DNA of 64,000 bases from Microbulbifer sp. THAF38 (lineage in GTDB: Bacteria; Pseudomonadota; Gammaproteobacteria; Pseudomonadales; Cellvibrionaceae), in contig NZ_CP045369.1 of NCBI RefSeq assembly GCF_009363535.1, positions 818,501-882,500 on the forward strand, in the 5' to 3' direction. Position numbers and translations under genes: made by a program. Position 1 is the first letter of the stretch. Each line of letters begins with the position of its first letter. This document shows, piece by piece, positions 8,494-16,360 of the stretch. The notes under the pieces are model-generated. The model was not told the DNA's origin, made no database searches, and was given only the letters and a program-made list of their open reading frames with translations.

Positions 8494-10146
8494 ATGGCAA
8501 AACAAGTCATTAAAGTGCCTGATCTCGGCGGTGCCGATCAGGTGGATGTGATTGAAATTACCGTTGCCGTCGGTGACACCGTCGCGCAAGAAGACTCTCT
8601 GATTGTGGTGGAAGGCGACAAGGCCTCCATGGATGTCCCGGCCCCGGTGGCCGGTAAAATCCTCAGCATCAGCGTGAAAGAGGGCGATAAGGTCTCTGAA
8701 GGCGATGTGATTGGGGAGATCGAAACCGATGCGGCGGAAGCGCCGGCAGAAGAGCCCGCCGAGGCTCCCGCCCAGGAAGAGGCTGCACCGGCTTCAGAGC
8801 CGAAAGCCGAAGCTCCTGCGGCTGCAGCGAGCGCTGAGCCTAAAGAGGAAACGATCCAGATTCCCGATCTGGGCGGTGCCGATGCGGTGGACGTGATCGA
8901 GATCAGTGTACAGCCCGGCGATACAGTCGAAGAGGGCGATTCACTGATCGTAGTGGAAGGCGATAAGGCCTCCATGGATGTCCCCTCTCCAAGCGCCGGT
9001 ACTGTGGTTTCCATCGCCGTCAAAGAGGGCGATAAGGTCTCTACTGGCGATACCCTCGGTGTGTTGAAAGTGGTTGCCGAAGGCGGCGAAAAAGTTGCGA
9101 CTTCTGAAGAGGCTTCTGCAGAAGCACCGGCAGCGCCTGCTGAGCAGAGCGCGCCGCAGCAAGAATCTACTCCGGCGGAGCCACCTGCGGTTCCGCAGAG
9201 AGACTACCAGCTGGAGCGCAATCTCACCGCTGCCGCTCAGGTTTACGCCGGCCCCGCCGTGCGCAAACTGGCGCGGGAGTTGGGTGTGACTTTGAACAAG
9301 GTAAAGCCCACCGGTCCGCGCAACCGGGTTTCCAAGGATGATCTGCACAACTACATCCGTGAGCAGGTGAAAAAGGCCGAGAGCGGTGCGGTTGGCGTCG
9401 GTGGTGCAATCGGTATCGCCAAGATGCCGGATATCGATTTCAGCCAGTTTGGTCCGGTGAATGTGGAGCCGATGAGCAAGATCCACAAGATCACTGCGGC
9501 CAATATGTCCCGTAACTGGCTCAATGTTCCCCACGTCACCCAGTTTGACGATGCGGATATCACCGAGCTAGAGGACTTCCGCAAGTCCATGAAAGCCGAG
9601 GCGGAAAAGCGCGGTGTGAAGCTCACTCCAGTGCCTTTCCTGCTGAAAGCGGTAGCCGCAGCCCTGCGCGCAGAGCCCAGCTTCAATGTCTCTCTGCACA
9701 ATGATGGCGAGCACATTGTGCGCAAGGACTACGTGCATGTGGGCATGGCAGTGGATACACCCAAAGGTCTGATGGTGCCGGTGATCCGCGATGTGGATAA
9801 AAAAGGTTTGTATGAGCTGGCGGCCGAGGCCACTGAGATGGCCCTGAAAGCCCGTGACGGCAAGCTGAAACCCAATGAGATGCAGGGTGCTTGCTTTACC
9901 ATCTCCAGCCTGGGAGCTATCGGGGGTACCGGGTTTACCCCGATCGTCAATTCGCCGGAAGTGGGTATCCTCGGTGTCTCCAAGCTGGCGGTGAAGCCGG
10001 TGTGGAACGGCAAGGACTTTGAACCTCGCCAGATGTTGCCACTGGCGCTCTCTTACGATCACCGCGCGGTCAATGGCGGTGATGCCGGACGCTTTATGAC
10101 TTACCTGGTGAGCGTGCTGGCGGATGTACGCCGACTTTTGCTGTAA
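8494..10146 (+). CDS. aceF: Pyruvate dehydrogenase E2, dihydrolipoyl acetyltransferase
   Basis: Core protein of the pyruvate dehydrogenase complex, 550 residues; transfers acetyl from lipoamide to CoA. Two lipoyl domains carry the motif EGDKASMD with target lysines at about 43 and 158. Ala/Pro/Glu-rich linkers separate them. A peripheral-subunit-binding domain follows at about 252-288 (GPAVRKLARELGV), then the catalytic acetyltransferase domain to the end. The active-site segment is DHRAVNGGD with His at about 523; Asn replaces the classical Asp of HxxxDG, a variation also found in Pseudomonas-type enzymes. It shares an operon with aceE and ends in a strong terminator. No lpd (E3) gene follows, so E3 must be encoded elsewhere. 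Confidence 0.97.
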   Translation: MAKQVIKVPDLGGADQVDVIEITVAVGDTVAQEDSLIVVEGDKASMDVPAPVAGKILSISVKEGDKVSEGDVIGEIETDAAEAPAEEPAEAPAQEEAAPASEPKAEAPAAAASAEPKEETIQIPDLGGADAVDVIEISVQPGDTVEEGDSLIVVEGDKASMDVPSPSAGTVVSIAVKEGDKVSTGDTLGVLKVVAEGGEKVATSEEASAEAPAAPAEQSAPQQESTPAEPPAVPQRDYQLERNLTAAAQVYAGPAVRKLARELGVTLNKVKPTGPRNRVSKDDLHNYIREQVKKAESGAVGVGGAIGIAKMPDIDFSQFGPVNVEPMSKIHKITAANMSRNWLNVPHVTQFDDADITELEDFRKSMKAEAEKRGVKLTPVPFLLKAVAAALRAEPSFNVSLHNDGEHIVRKDYVHVGMAVDTPKGLMVPVIRDVDKKGLYELAAEATEMALKARDGKLKPNEMQGACFTISSLGAIGGTGFTPIVNSPEVGILGVSKLAVKPVWNGKDFEPRQMLPLALSYDHRAVNGGDAGRFMTYLVSVLADVRRLLL

Positions 10147-10171
10147 TAACCAGCCACAGTCAAAACTCGAT

Positions 10172-10201
10172 TAAAAAAGCGGCCATGGGCCGCTTTTTTA
10201 T
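10172..10201 (+). terminator. Intrinsic terminator of aceEF
   Basis: Stem AAAAAGCGGCC and GGCCGCTTTTTT around the loop ATG. The 11-bp arms are symmetrical, so it could work in both directions. It begins 26 bases after the aceF stop. Confidence 0.9.
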
Positions 10202-10499
10202 TGGTGCCTCTCATCTGCCTCAGGACGGCAGCGAAGAATCCGCTAAAACACTCCTTTCTTTGAGCGAATTAGAATTTACGCATCAGTGCTCGAAAGAGAA
10301 GGACACTATAAAAATGACCGCTCCTAAATGATCGCTCTTAAGTGTACTGCAGTAGATTGTGCTTAATTTGGCGTATAAAACTTCTTAAAGATGAAATGCG
10401 CGCATAAATGACACGGCGCCAACTGGCTGGGGATTCCTCGCCGGCTAGACTTTTTTAAAGACAGCTATCAGCGCAACACTGAAAGTGGAGTGTCGGATC
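10202..10499. other. Gene-free stretch before the small lipoproteins
   Basis: About 300 bases without a supported gene. The motif TATAAA near 10374 could be a -10 element for the lipoprotein cluster, but no clear -35 partner is visible. Confidence 0.35.
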
Positions 10500-10769
10500 A
10501 TGGGGCCTTTAAGGAAATTTGCTCTGCCGCTAGTGGCGGCACTGGCGTTGCAGGGTTGCTTATTCTTACCCGCTGAAGAAGTGGAGGGTGAAGACCCGTT
10601 CTTCTTCGAGGTTCAGGCTAGCGGGCAGGAAAGCGGTTTTGTCGAAGCCGGTACGATTGTTTCGTCCACTGCTCAGGCTTTGCCGGCTCATGACGAGTGC
10701 GAGGAGCATTGTATAAACCCGATGTACGACTCCAACACTTGGTTCTTCCCGGTCTTGCGAGTGTATTAA
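10500..10769 (+). CDS. Small lipoprotein of unknown function (first of three)
   Basis: Predicted 89-residue lipoprotein. A basic N-terminus, the hydrophobic stretch FALPLVAALAL and lipobox LQGC suggest signal peptidase II processing and acylation at Cys. The mature part starts with acidic residues and ends in a Cys-containing segment, DECEEHCIN. I chose ATG 10500, which has GGAG nine bases upstream and leaves a standard signal sequence; GTG 10485 would add five residues. It heads a run of three similar-sized lipoprotein genes on the same strand. No family recognised. Confidence 0.65.
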   Translation: MGPLRKFALPLVAALALQGCLFLPAEEVEGEDPFFFEVQASGQESGFVEAGTIVSSTAQALPAHDECEEHCINPMYDSNTWFFPVLRVY

Positions 10770-10811
10770 ATACCGAGCTGTGGCTGCTCCGTCCGATCAT
10801 TTACCGAAGTA

Positions 10812-10829
10812 CGCGAAGCAGGCTTCGCG
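10812..10829 (+). repeat. Short perfect hairpin between lipoprotein genes
   Basis: CGCGAAG (10812-10818), loop CAGG, CTTCGCG (10823-10829). No T tract follows, so it is not a terminator. It sits 24 bases before the start of the second lipoprotein and may affect mRNA stability or translation. Confidence 0.45.
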
Positions 10830-10853
10830 TGGTGCCGATACGGAGGCATGTCT

Positions 10854-11141
10854 ATGCAAAAACGCCCCCTCGTTATTTCTGTTTTATCCGCTGGCCTGCT
10901 GCTCTCAGCCTGCGGTACACCAGATACACGCAATCAGGTGGTCTATCCAAACAGTGCGCCGATACCCCGCCATATGGAGTACCGCGCCTATCCCTCTCAA
11001 CCCGCACCTGCAACCCGTAAATCCAGTTATTCCAGCTGCCCAGGGGACTCAGAGGAGTTAGCGCCCGGCTCGATTTGTCCAGCGAGTGCCCGTTGTTTCG
11101 ATATTTCCGGTGGAAGGCGTTGTATCTCTTATGAAGAGTAA
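10854..11141 (+). CDS. Small Cys-containing lipoprotein of unknown function (second of three)
   Basis: Predicted 95-residue lipoprotein with a clean signal and lipobox LSAC. The mature part is Pro/Tyr-rich and then holds four Cys (SSCPG, SICPAS, RCFD, RCISY), compatible with disulfides in an oxidising envelope compartment. The start is ATG 10854, seven bases after GGAGG; the in-frame ATG 10848 is only one base from that site. It overlaps the next gene by 11 bases, which suggests translational coupling. No known family recognised. Confidence 0.7.
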   Translation: MQKRPLVISVLSAGLLLSACGTPDTRNQVVYPNSAPIPRHMEYRAYPSQPAPATRKSSYSSCPGDSEELAPGSICPASARCFDISGGRRCISYEE

Positions 11142-11418
11142 AGTTTTACTGTCTTTGATTGTGGTGCAGCTGCTCAGCGGCTGTGCCGATGGTTTTTGGC
11201 AAGACTTGAATGGCACTGCAGTTTATTACACCTATAAGCGCAGCCCGGTTCCGCCCGATGAAATAACGGCTTTTCCGCGCTTTTGTCTAGCCTGTGATCC
11301 CTATATGGGCGAGCTGGCCAATTGTATTGCTGAGGGTGTCCACTGTTACCAGCTGGATACCGGTGATTGGTGTGCCGGGCCTTATTCACCCTTTGAGTTG
11401 AGTTACAGCTATTACTGA
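11131..11418 (+). CDS. Small Cys-rich lipoprotein of unknown function (third of three)
   Basis: Predicted 95-residue lipoprotein: basic start MKSK, hydrophobic stretch, lipobox LSGC. The mature part has five more Cys (FCLAC, NCIAEG, HCYQL, WCAG) and many Tyr, including a C-terminal SYSYY. The ATG at 11131 overlaps the end of the preceding gene, and a longer in-frame start at 11086 would mask the signal peptide. It resembles its neighbours in size, lipobox and Cys content but not clearly in sequence, so common descent is not established. Function unknown. Confidence 0.65.
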   Translation: MKSKVLLSLIVVQLLSGCADGFWQDLNGTAVYYTYKRSPVPPDEITAFPRFCLACDPYMGELANCIAEGVHCYQLDTGDWCAGPYSPFELSYSYY

Positions 11419-11477
11419 TTGAGAGAATCTGCAGAAATAGTTGATAGAAGTTTGGAGCGGGTAATAACCTGATTGGT

Positions 11478-12275
11478 TTACTTCAATAATGTTTTGAGGC
11501 TTTCTTTAATCGAAGTGCCGATATAGTACTTTAAGCCGTTGAAAGTGCCCTTGAGATTTATTTCTGGGCAGTAGTCATACCCCAGTTTCTTTAACAGGAT
11601 ATGCAGGTTTTTCTTGATGCCAATAGCGAACCAGCTGCAGGGGAAAGATATAACGCTGGGGCTTTGGCCATTGAGCAGATATAGCTCTCCATTGTGAATA
11701 TGGCTTATCTGATTAAGCAGGTTGAAACTGGGCTCGGCGGCATCAAAATTATAAAAAAGCCTGGACTCTCGATCTATAGCCATCTGAGCACAAGTTTGAT
11801 GGGCACAATTTTTATGAACATAGTAGCGCCGTAGGATTTTTTGATCATCAGAGTCGTGGGGGTACATCTCTCGAGCTGCCAGAAATAGATCTTGCAGCGC
11901 TTTGTTTTTCCCAATAAAGATTCCCGTGGAAAAAACATGTTCGTCGGGAAAGAATTTCTTTTCAAAAAAACCTTGTATCCCCTTGTGCCGATAGTCATTG
12001 GAAAAAATAATGCCCTTACCAAAGGAGAGGAAGTTTTTTTCAAGGTGACGGATTGGCGGCAGTATTAATGAATCGAAACCATCCAAGTAACAGATGATGT
12101 CCTCTTCTGGTTGGGAGCGAAAGAAAGGTAACAGGATATCCATTTTTGAGGCGAAATCTTTCCAGGGATGATTGCGCCCGAGAATGGTCAGCGGCACGCC
12201 ATTGCGTTTGGCGGATTCCTGTAAGATAGGGAACATTCTTTCCGAATGGGTGGCAATGGTGACGACATGCAACAT
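11478..12275 (-). CDS. PLOD-type glycosyltransferase-like protein
   Basis: Cytoplasmic protein of about 265 residues resembling the glycosyltransferase domain of procollagen lysyl hydroxylases and related bacterial proteins. Supporting signs are the start MLHVVTIATHSER, the central acidic YLDGFDS motif (a DxD-like metal and nucleotide-sugar site), a SND segment and a Cys/His-rich patch, HKNCAHQTCAQM. It probably transfers a sugar from an activated donor; the acceptor is unknown. I start it at ATG 12275 because family similarity begins there; the frame extends to GTG 12344 through a low-complexity Arg/Lys/Ser stretch encoded by a tandem DNA repeat. Neither start has a strong ribosome binding site. 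It stands alone, convergent with the lipoprotein cluster. Confidence 0.6.
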   Translation of the reverse strand: MLHVVTIATHSERMFPILQESAKRNGVPLTILGRNHPWKDFASKMDILLPFFRSQPEEDIICYLDGFDSLILPPIRHLEKNFLSFGKGIIFSNDYRHKGIQGFFEKKFFPDEHVFSTGIFIGKNKALQDLFLAAREMYPHDSDDQKILRRYYVHKNCAHQTCAQMAIDRESRLFYNFDAAEPSFNLLNQISHIHNGELYLLNGQSPSVISFPCSWFAIGIKKNLHILLKKLGYDYCPEINLKGTFNGLKYYIGTSIKESLKTLLK

Positions 12276-12320
12276 TTTTGAGGCGGATCTCTTGGGGCGG
12301 ACCTCTTTTGGGGCCGATCT
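12276..12320. repeat. Imperfect tandem repeat, three units of about 15 bases
   Basis: Three diverged copies of TTTGRGGCGGAYCTC follow each other (about 12276-12291, 12292-12305, 12306-12320). They lie directly upstream of the ATG proposed for the glycosyltransferase-like gene, inside the optional N-terminal extension. Confidence 0.5.
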
Positions 12321-12343
12321 TGGCAATCTGCGATTTTCTGTCA

Positions 12344-12366
12344 CAGCAACGATTTGATTGTTGCTG
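12344..12366. repeat. Inverted repeat over the alternative glycosyltransferase start
   Basis: CAGCAAC (12344-12350) and GTTGCTG (12360-12366) flank a 9-base spacer. The left arm begins at the first base of the alternative GTG start at 12344, which makes that start less attractive. It may be an operator. Confidence 0.35.
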
Positions 12367-12619
12367 GAGAAAGTCTAGTCGCCCCTAAGCTTGAAATGGT
12401 AGACCTGAAGGACCCAGTGTTAATAAATATTTGCTGATACTAAATGTTTGCTGTTCCTAAATATTCGTTGTCCCTGATAAAAGGGCGCCTGCGCATATAC
12501 CAGTGGGGCTATGGATTATCCTTTCAGTTGCGTTCGTTGCCCCTGGGCGTCAAACCCTCTGGCCGAGGCTCGAGTGGGGGGAGCAAGGGTAGGGTTATCC
12601 TTAAATCAATAGGAAAGTA

Positions 12620-13000
12620 ATGAGAGGCGCCAGAAGAAGCTGGATTATTAATGTCTGCATCGCGATCGATCAGCTCGGTAATGCCATTGCCGGGGGAAAA
12701 CCCGATGCCACTATTTCTGCACGCTGCGGTTACTTTTCTCGAGTGCAGGAAACACCTTTTCGGCGCTACTGGCGGGTACTCGAGTGGGTGATTAACTTCA
12801 CTTTTTTGCCTATTGATGGGCCGGATCACTGTTATCGTGGTTATCTTTGGGACCGTGCAGAAAAACATGAGGAAGGCAGTGATTTTATGCGCGCGGTGCT
12901 GGGGGTGCTCGTAATGCTGTTTTGTGTGCCCCTCAGTCTGGTTACCTGGCTTTTTGTGCTGGTGTTTCCCAGTGCCCGCTGGCGCAAAGAAAAAACCTAG
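12620..13000 (+). CDS. Small conserved-type membrane protein of unknown function
   Basis: A 126-residue protein: soluble N-terminal part with the segment IDQLGNAIAGGKPDATIS, then one strong hydrophobic segment near residues 92-115 and a short basic C-terminus. Proteins with a similar N-terminal motif occur singly in many proteobacteria and phages, but I know no assigned function. ATG 12620 has AGGAAAG at a good distance. It is convergent with the RND operon and shares the intergenic terminator region. Confidence 0.7.
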   Translation: MRGARRSWIINVCIAIDQLGNAIAGGKPDATISARCGYFSRVQETPFRRYWRVLEWVINFTFLPIDGPDHCYRGYLWDRAEKHEEGSDFMRAVLGVLVMLFCVPLSLVTWLFVLVFPSARWRKEKT

Positions 13001-13002
13001 CA

Positions 13003-13036
13003 TAAAAAAGCCCCCGCGCAGTGACTGCCGCGGGGG
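13003..13036 (-). terminator. Intrinsic terminator of the RND operon
   Basis: Read on the minus strand: a stem of CCCCCGCG against CGCGGGGG (13029-13036 with 13011-13018), then a T tract matching the A run at 13003-13009. It lies 21 bases past the stop of the RND permease gene. Confidence 0.8.
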
Positions 13037-13056
13037 AATGAGCTTGGGGGGTATGG

Positions 13057-16000
13057 CTAGCTGTGCGCTGGCTCTTTCAGAGAGTCTGCGATTAGCGCAG
13101 GTGTATCGACTTTCTTAGTGACTGAGAGATCGCCGCCGGAGAGCTTGCGCAGGGCTACATAGAACACTGGCGTCAGGAACAGTCCGAACAGGGTAACGCC
13201 GATCATGCCGGTAAATACCGTAATTCCCATGGCGTTGCGCACTTCGGCGCCGGCGCCGCTGGCCAGTACCAGAGGCACCACACCGGCAATAAAGGCCACG
13301 GAGGTCATAATGATTGGGCGCAGACGCAGGCGGCAGGCTTCCAGTGCTGCCTCCACGGTACCCTTGCCATCCATTTCCAGCTCGCGGGCAAACTCCACAA
13401 TCAGAATGGCGTTTTTACAGGCGAGCCCCATCAAAACTACCAGGCCTACCTGAACAAACACATTGTTGTCCCCGCCGGTTGCCCAGACACCAAAGAGTGC
13501 GGCCAACAGGCACATGGGTACGATCAGGATCACTGCCAGAGGCATCACCCAGCTCTCATAGAGTGCGGCCAGTACCAGGAACACCAGCAGCACCGCCAGC
13601 GGGAAGACCACCATGGCGGCGTTACCCTGGTTAACCTGTTGGAAACTTAGATCGGTCCATTGGATCTGCATGCCCGGTGGTAGGGCCTGGCTGGCAACCT
13701 GTTCAACCGCGGCCAATGCTTCGGAAGAAGACAACATGCTGGGATCGGATTGGCCCATCAGGTCCGCTGCCGGATAGCCGTTGTAGCGGATTACCGGGTC
13801 GGGTCCGTAACTCTGGCGCAGGGTCACCATGGTGCTGATGGGCACCATCTCCCCATTCATATTGCGGGTGTAGAGGTTGTCGAGGTCCTGCACTTCATCG
13901 CGGAAAGGCGCATCTGCCTGAGCAACCACCTGATAGGTGCGACCGAACAGGTTGAAGTCGTTGATATACATGGAGCCGAAATACAGCTGCAGGGTGCCGA
14001 ACAGGTCATCCATGCGCACGCCTTGAGCCTTGGCCTGCAGGCGGTCTACCTCGGCATCCATTTGCGGCACATTGGCTTGGTAGGAGCTGAAGGGATAGCT
14101 GAGGCCGCTGGCCTGGCTCAGGGCGCCCGCGAGCATATTGGTGGCATTTTGCAGCTCACCGTAGCCGGCACCGCGACGGTCCTGAACATAGAGGGTATAG
14201 CCGGAGCCGGCGCCCAATCCGAAGATGGGCGGCGGCATAAAGGTCATGGCGAAGCCCTCTTTGATTTGTGCGATCTTGCCATTTAGTTCCGCGGCGATTT
14301 CCTGGGCGCTGCGTTCACGCTGATCGAAATCGTCGAACAGGATAAATACGGTACCCACGTTGGGGGTGTTGGTACTTTGCAGGGCATTGAAGCCGACAAA
14401 GGCCGCAGCGTTGGCAACGCCCTCTGTTTCCAGGGCCAATTCACTCACGCGGCGAGCAACTGCCTCGGTACGATCCAGGGAGGCACCTTCCGGCAGGCGA
14501 ATACTGCCCACCAGGTAAGTCTTATCCTGAACCGGAATAAAGCCGCCGGGCACCTGTTGGAACAGCGCGAAAGTACCGCCAAGCAATATCAGGTAAACCC
14601 CAAAGACGATACCGCGACGCTTAAGGCTGCTACCCACCACCCGCTGGTAGCGCTCGGAGTTGCGCTGGAAGAAGCGGTTAAACGGGCGGAATATCCAGCC
14701 AAACAAACGCTCAATAATGCGCGCGGGCATATCCGGTTTGGCACCGTGGGGTTTCAGCAATGTCGCCGCCAGAGCCGGAGACAGGGTCAGCGAGTTGATT
14801 GCGGAGATAATGGTGGCGATAGCAATGGTAGTGGCGAACTGGCGGTAGAACTGGCCGGTGATGCCGTCCAGGAAGGCCATGGGCACAAATACCGCGCAGA
14901 GCACCAAGCTGATGGCGACAATCGGACCGCTTACCTCGCGCATGGCCTGGTGGGCGGCGGCTAAAGGCGTCAGTCCCTCCTCAATATTTCGTTCGACGTT
15001 TTCCACCACCACGATGGCGTCATCCACCACGATACCGATAGCCAGTACCATGGCGAACAGGGTCAATGTGTTGATCGAGAAGCCCAGCATTAACAGCACC
15101 GCAAAGGTACCGACAATGGATACCGGCACAGCCAAAAGCGGGATCAAGGAGGCGCGCCAGGTCTGCAGGAACAGGATTACCACCAGCACTACCAGCAACA
15201 CCGCTTCAAGCAGGGTCTTGATCACAGAGCTGATGGAAGTGCTGACGAATACGGTTGGGTCGTAGGCAACTTTCCACTCCAGGCCTTCGGGGAACTGTTG
15301 CCCCAGTTCCGCCATCTTCTCGCGCACTGCAGCGGAGACTTCCAAGGAGTTGGAGCCCGGGGATTGAAAGATCGGAATGGCGACCGCCTGACGGCCATTC
15401 AAAAGGGCGCGCAGGGAGTCCTGGGAAGAGGCCAGCTCTACACGGGCGACATCTCTCAGGCGGGTGATCTCACCATTGTTGCCGGTCTTGAGTACAACAT
15501 CGCCAAACTCCTCTTCACTTTCCAGGCGGCCTTTGGCGTTGATGGAAATCAGGAAGTCGGAGCCGTTCGGCATTGGGGAAGCGCCGATTTGGCCGGCGGA
15601 AACTTGTACGTTCTGCTCGCGCACGGCGCTGACAATATCGGCAGCAGTAATGCCTACGGCGGCGGCTTTCTGCGGGTCCACCCACAAGCGCATGGCGTAG
15701 TCACCGGAACCGAATACGGCGGCGAGGCCAACACCGGGGATACGTGAGAGCTCATCGCGAATATGCAATACCGCATAGTTGCGAATATAGGTGGCGTCGA
15801 GGCTGTCATCTGGGGAAATCAGATGCACCGCCATCATCAGGTTGGGAGACTGCTTCTGCGTGGTTACCCCCTGGCGACGCACATCCTCGGGCAGGCGCGG
15901 TAACGCCTGGGAGACGCGGTTTTGCACTTGCACCTGGGCCTGATCGGGATCGGTACCCAGTTCGAAAGTGACATTCAGGGTGAGGGTGCCATCACTGCCG

Positions 16001-16251
16001 GCCACCGACTTCATGTAGATCATGTTTTCCACACCGTTGATGGCTTCCTCTAGCGGTGTGGCAACAGTTTCGGAAATGGTCTTGGGGTTGGCTCCAGGGT
16101 AGCGGGCACTTACTTGCACGCTGGGCGGTACAACCTCTGGATATTCGCTGACTGGTAATGATGGGATACTGATCAATCCCACCACAAAAATAATGATCGA
16201 CAACACCGAAGCAAAGATGGGCCTGTCGACAAAGAAACGGGAAAAATTCAT
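13057..16251 (-). CDS. RND multidrug efflux permease, HAE1 (AcrB/MexB) family
   Basis: Inner-membrane proton antiporter of 1064 residues, normal length for the family. It takes substrates from the periplasm or membrane and passes them to an outer-membrane channel. The N-terminus MNFSRFFVDRPIFASVLS is typical. The TM4 proton-relay pair is present in GIVVDDAIVVVENVE, the TM10 lysine in GLACKNAILIVEFA, and both large periplasmic loops are complete. The partner adaptor lies immediately upstream on the same strand. No outer-membrane factor gene follows, so the pump must share a TolC-like channel encoded elsewhere. Substrate range cannot be read from sequence. Confidence 0.96.
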   Translation of the reverse strand: MNFSRFFVDRPIFASVLSIIIFVVGLISIPSLPVSEYPEVVPPSVQVSARYPGANPKTISETVATPLEEAINGVENMIYMKSVAGSDGTLTLNVTFELGTDPDQAQVQVQNRVSQALPRLPEDVRRQGVTTQKQSPNLMMAVHLISPDDSLDATYIRNYAVLHIRDELSRIPGVGLAAVFGSGDYAMRLWVDPQKAAAVGITAADIVSAVREQNVQVSAGQIGASPMPNGSDFLISINAKGRLESEEEFGDVVLKTGNNGEITRLRDVARVELASSQDSLRALLNGRQAVAIPIFQSPGSNSLEVSAAVREKMAELGQQFPEGLEWKVAYDPTVFVSTSISSVIKTLLEAVLLVVLVVILFLQTWRASLIPLLAVPVSIVGTFAVLLMLGFSINTLTLFAMVLAIGIVVDDAIVVVENVERNIEEGLTPLAAAHQAMREVSGPIVAISLVLCAVFVPMAFLDGITGQFYRQFATTIAIATIISAINSLTLSPALAATLLKPHGAKPDMPARIIERLFGWIFRPFNRFFQRNSERYQRVVGSSLKRRGIVFGVYLILLGGTFALFQQVPGGFIPVQDKTYLVGSIRLPEGASLDRTEAVARRVSELALETEGVANAAAFVGFNALQSTNTPNVGTVFILFDDFDQRERSAQEIAAELNGKIAQIKEGFAMTFMPPPIFGLGAGSGYTLYVQDRRGAGYGELQNATNMLAGALSQASGLSYPFSSYQANVPQMDAEVDRLQAKAQGVRMDDLFGTLQLYFGSMYINDFNLFGRTYQVVAQADAPFRDEVQDLDNLYTRNMNGEMVPISTMVTLRQSYGPDPVIRYNGYPAADLMGQSDPSMLSSSEALAAVEQVASQALPPGMQIQWTDLSFQQVNQGNAAMVVFPLAVLLVFLVLAALYESWVMPLAVILIVPMCLLAALFGVWATGGDNNVFVQVGLVVLMGLACKNAILIVEFARELEMDGKGTVEAALEACRLRLRPIIMTSVAFIAGVVPLVLASGAGAEVRNAMGITVFTGMIGVTLFGLFLTPVFYVALRKLSGGDLSVTKKVDTPALIADSLKEPAHS

Positions 16252-16266
16252 ACGCTGCTACCTGGG

Positions 16267-16286
16267 GAGCGGCTTTCAGGCCGCTC
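16267..16286 (-). repeat. Intercistronic hairpin between adaptor and RND permease
   Basis: GAGCGGC (16267-16273) and GCCGCTC (16280-16286) around a 6-base loop, with no T tract on either side. It may adjust the relative expression of the two operon genes. Confidence 0.4.
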
Positions 16287-16360
16287 GGATTCCATTGATA
16301 GGGTTCGTTGGGCGTTCGGTGCGCAAAACGCGGTGCCCGAAAGTAGTGGACACCCTGGGC

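Noticed and set aside
12524..13003. 159-codon minus-strand frame opposite the small membrane protein
   Set aside because: The plus-strand gene has a good start site and a coherent membrane segment; the antisense translation is Pro/Arg/His-rich and not protein-like.
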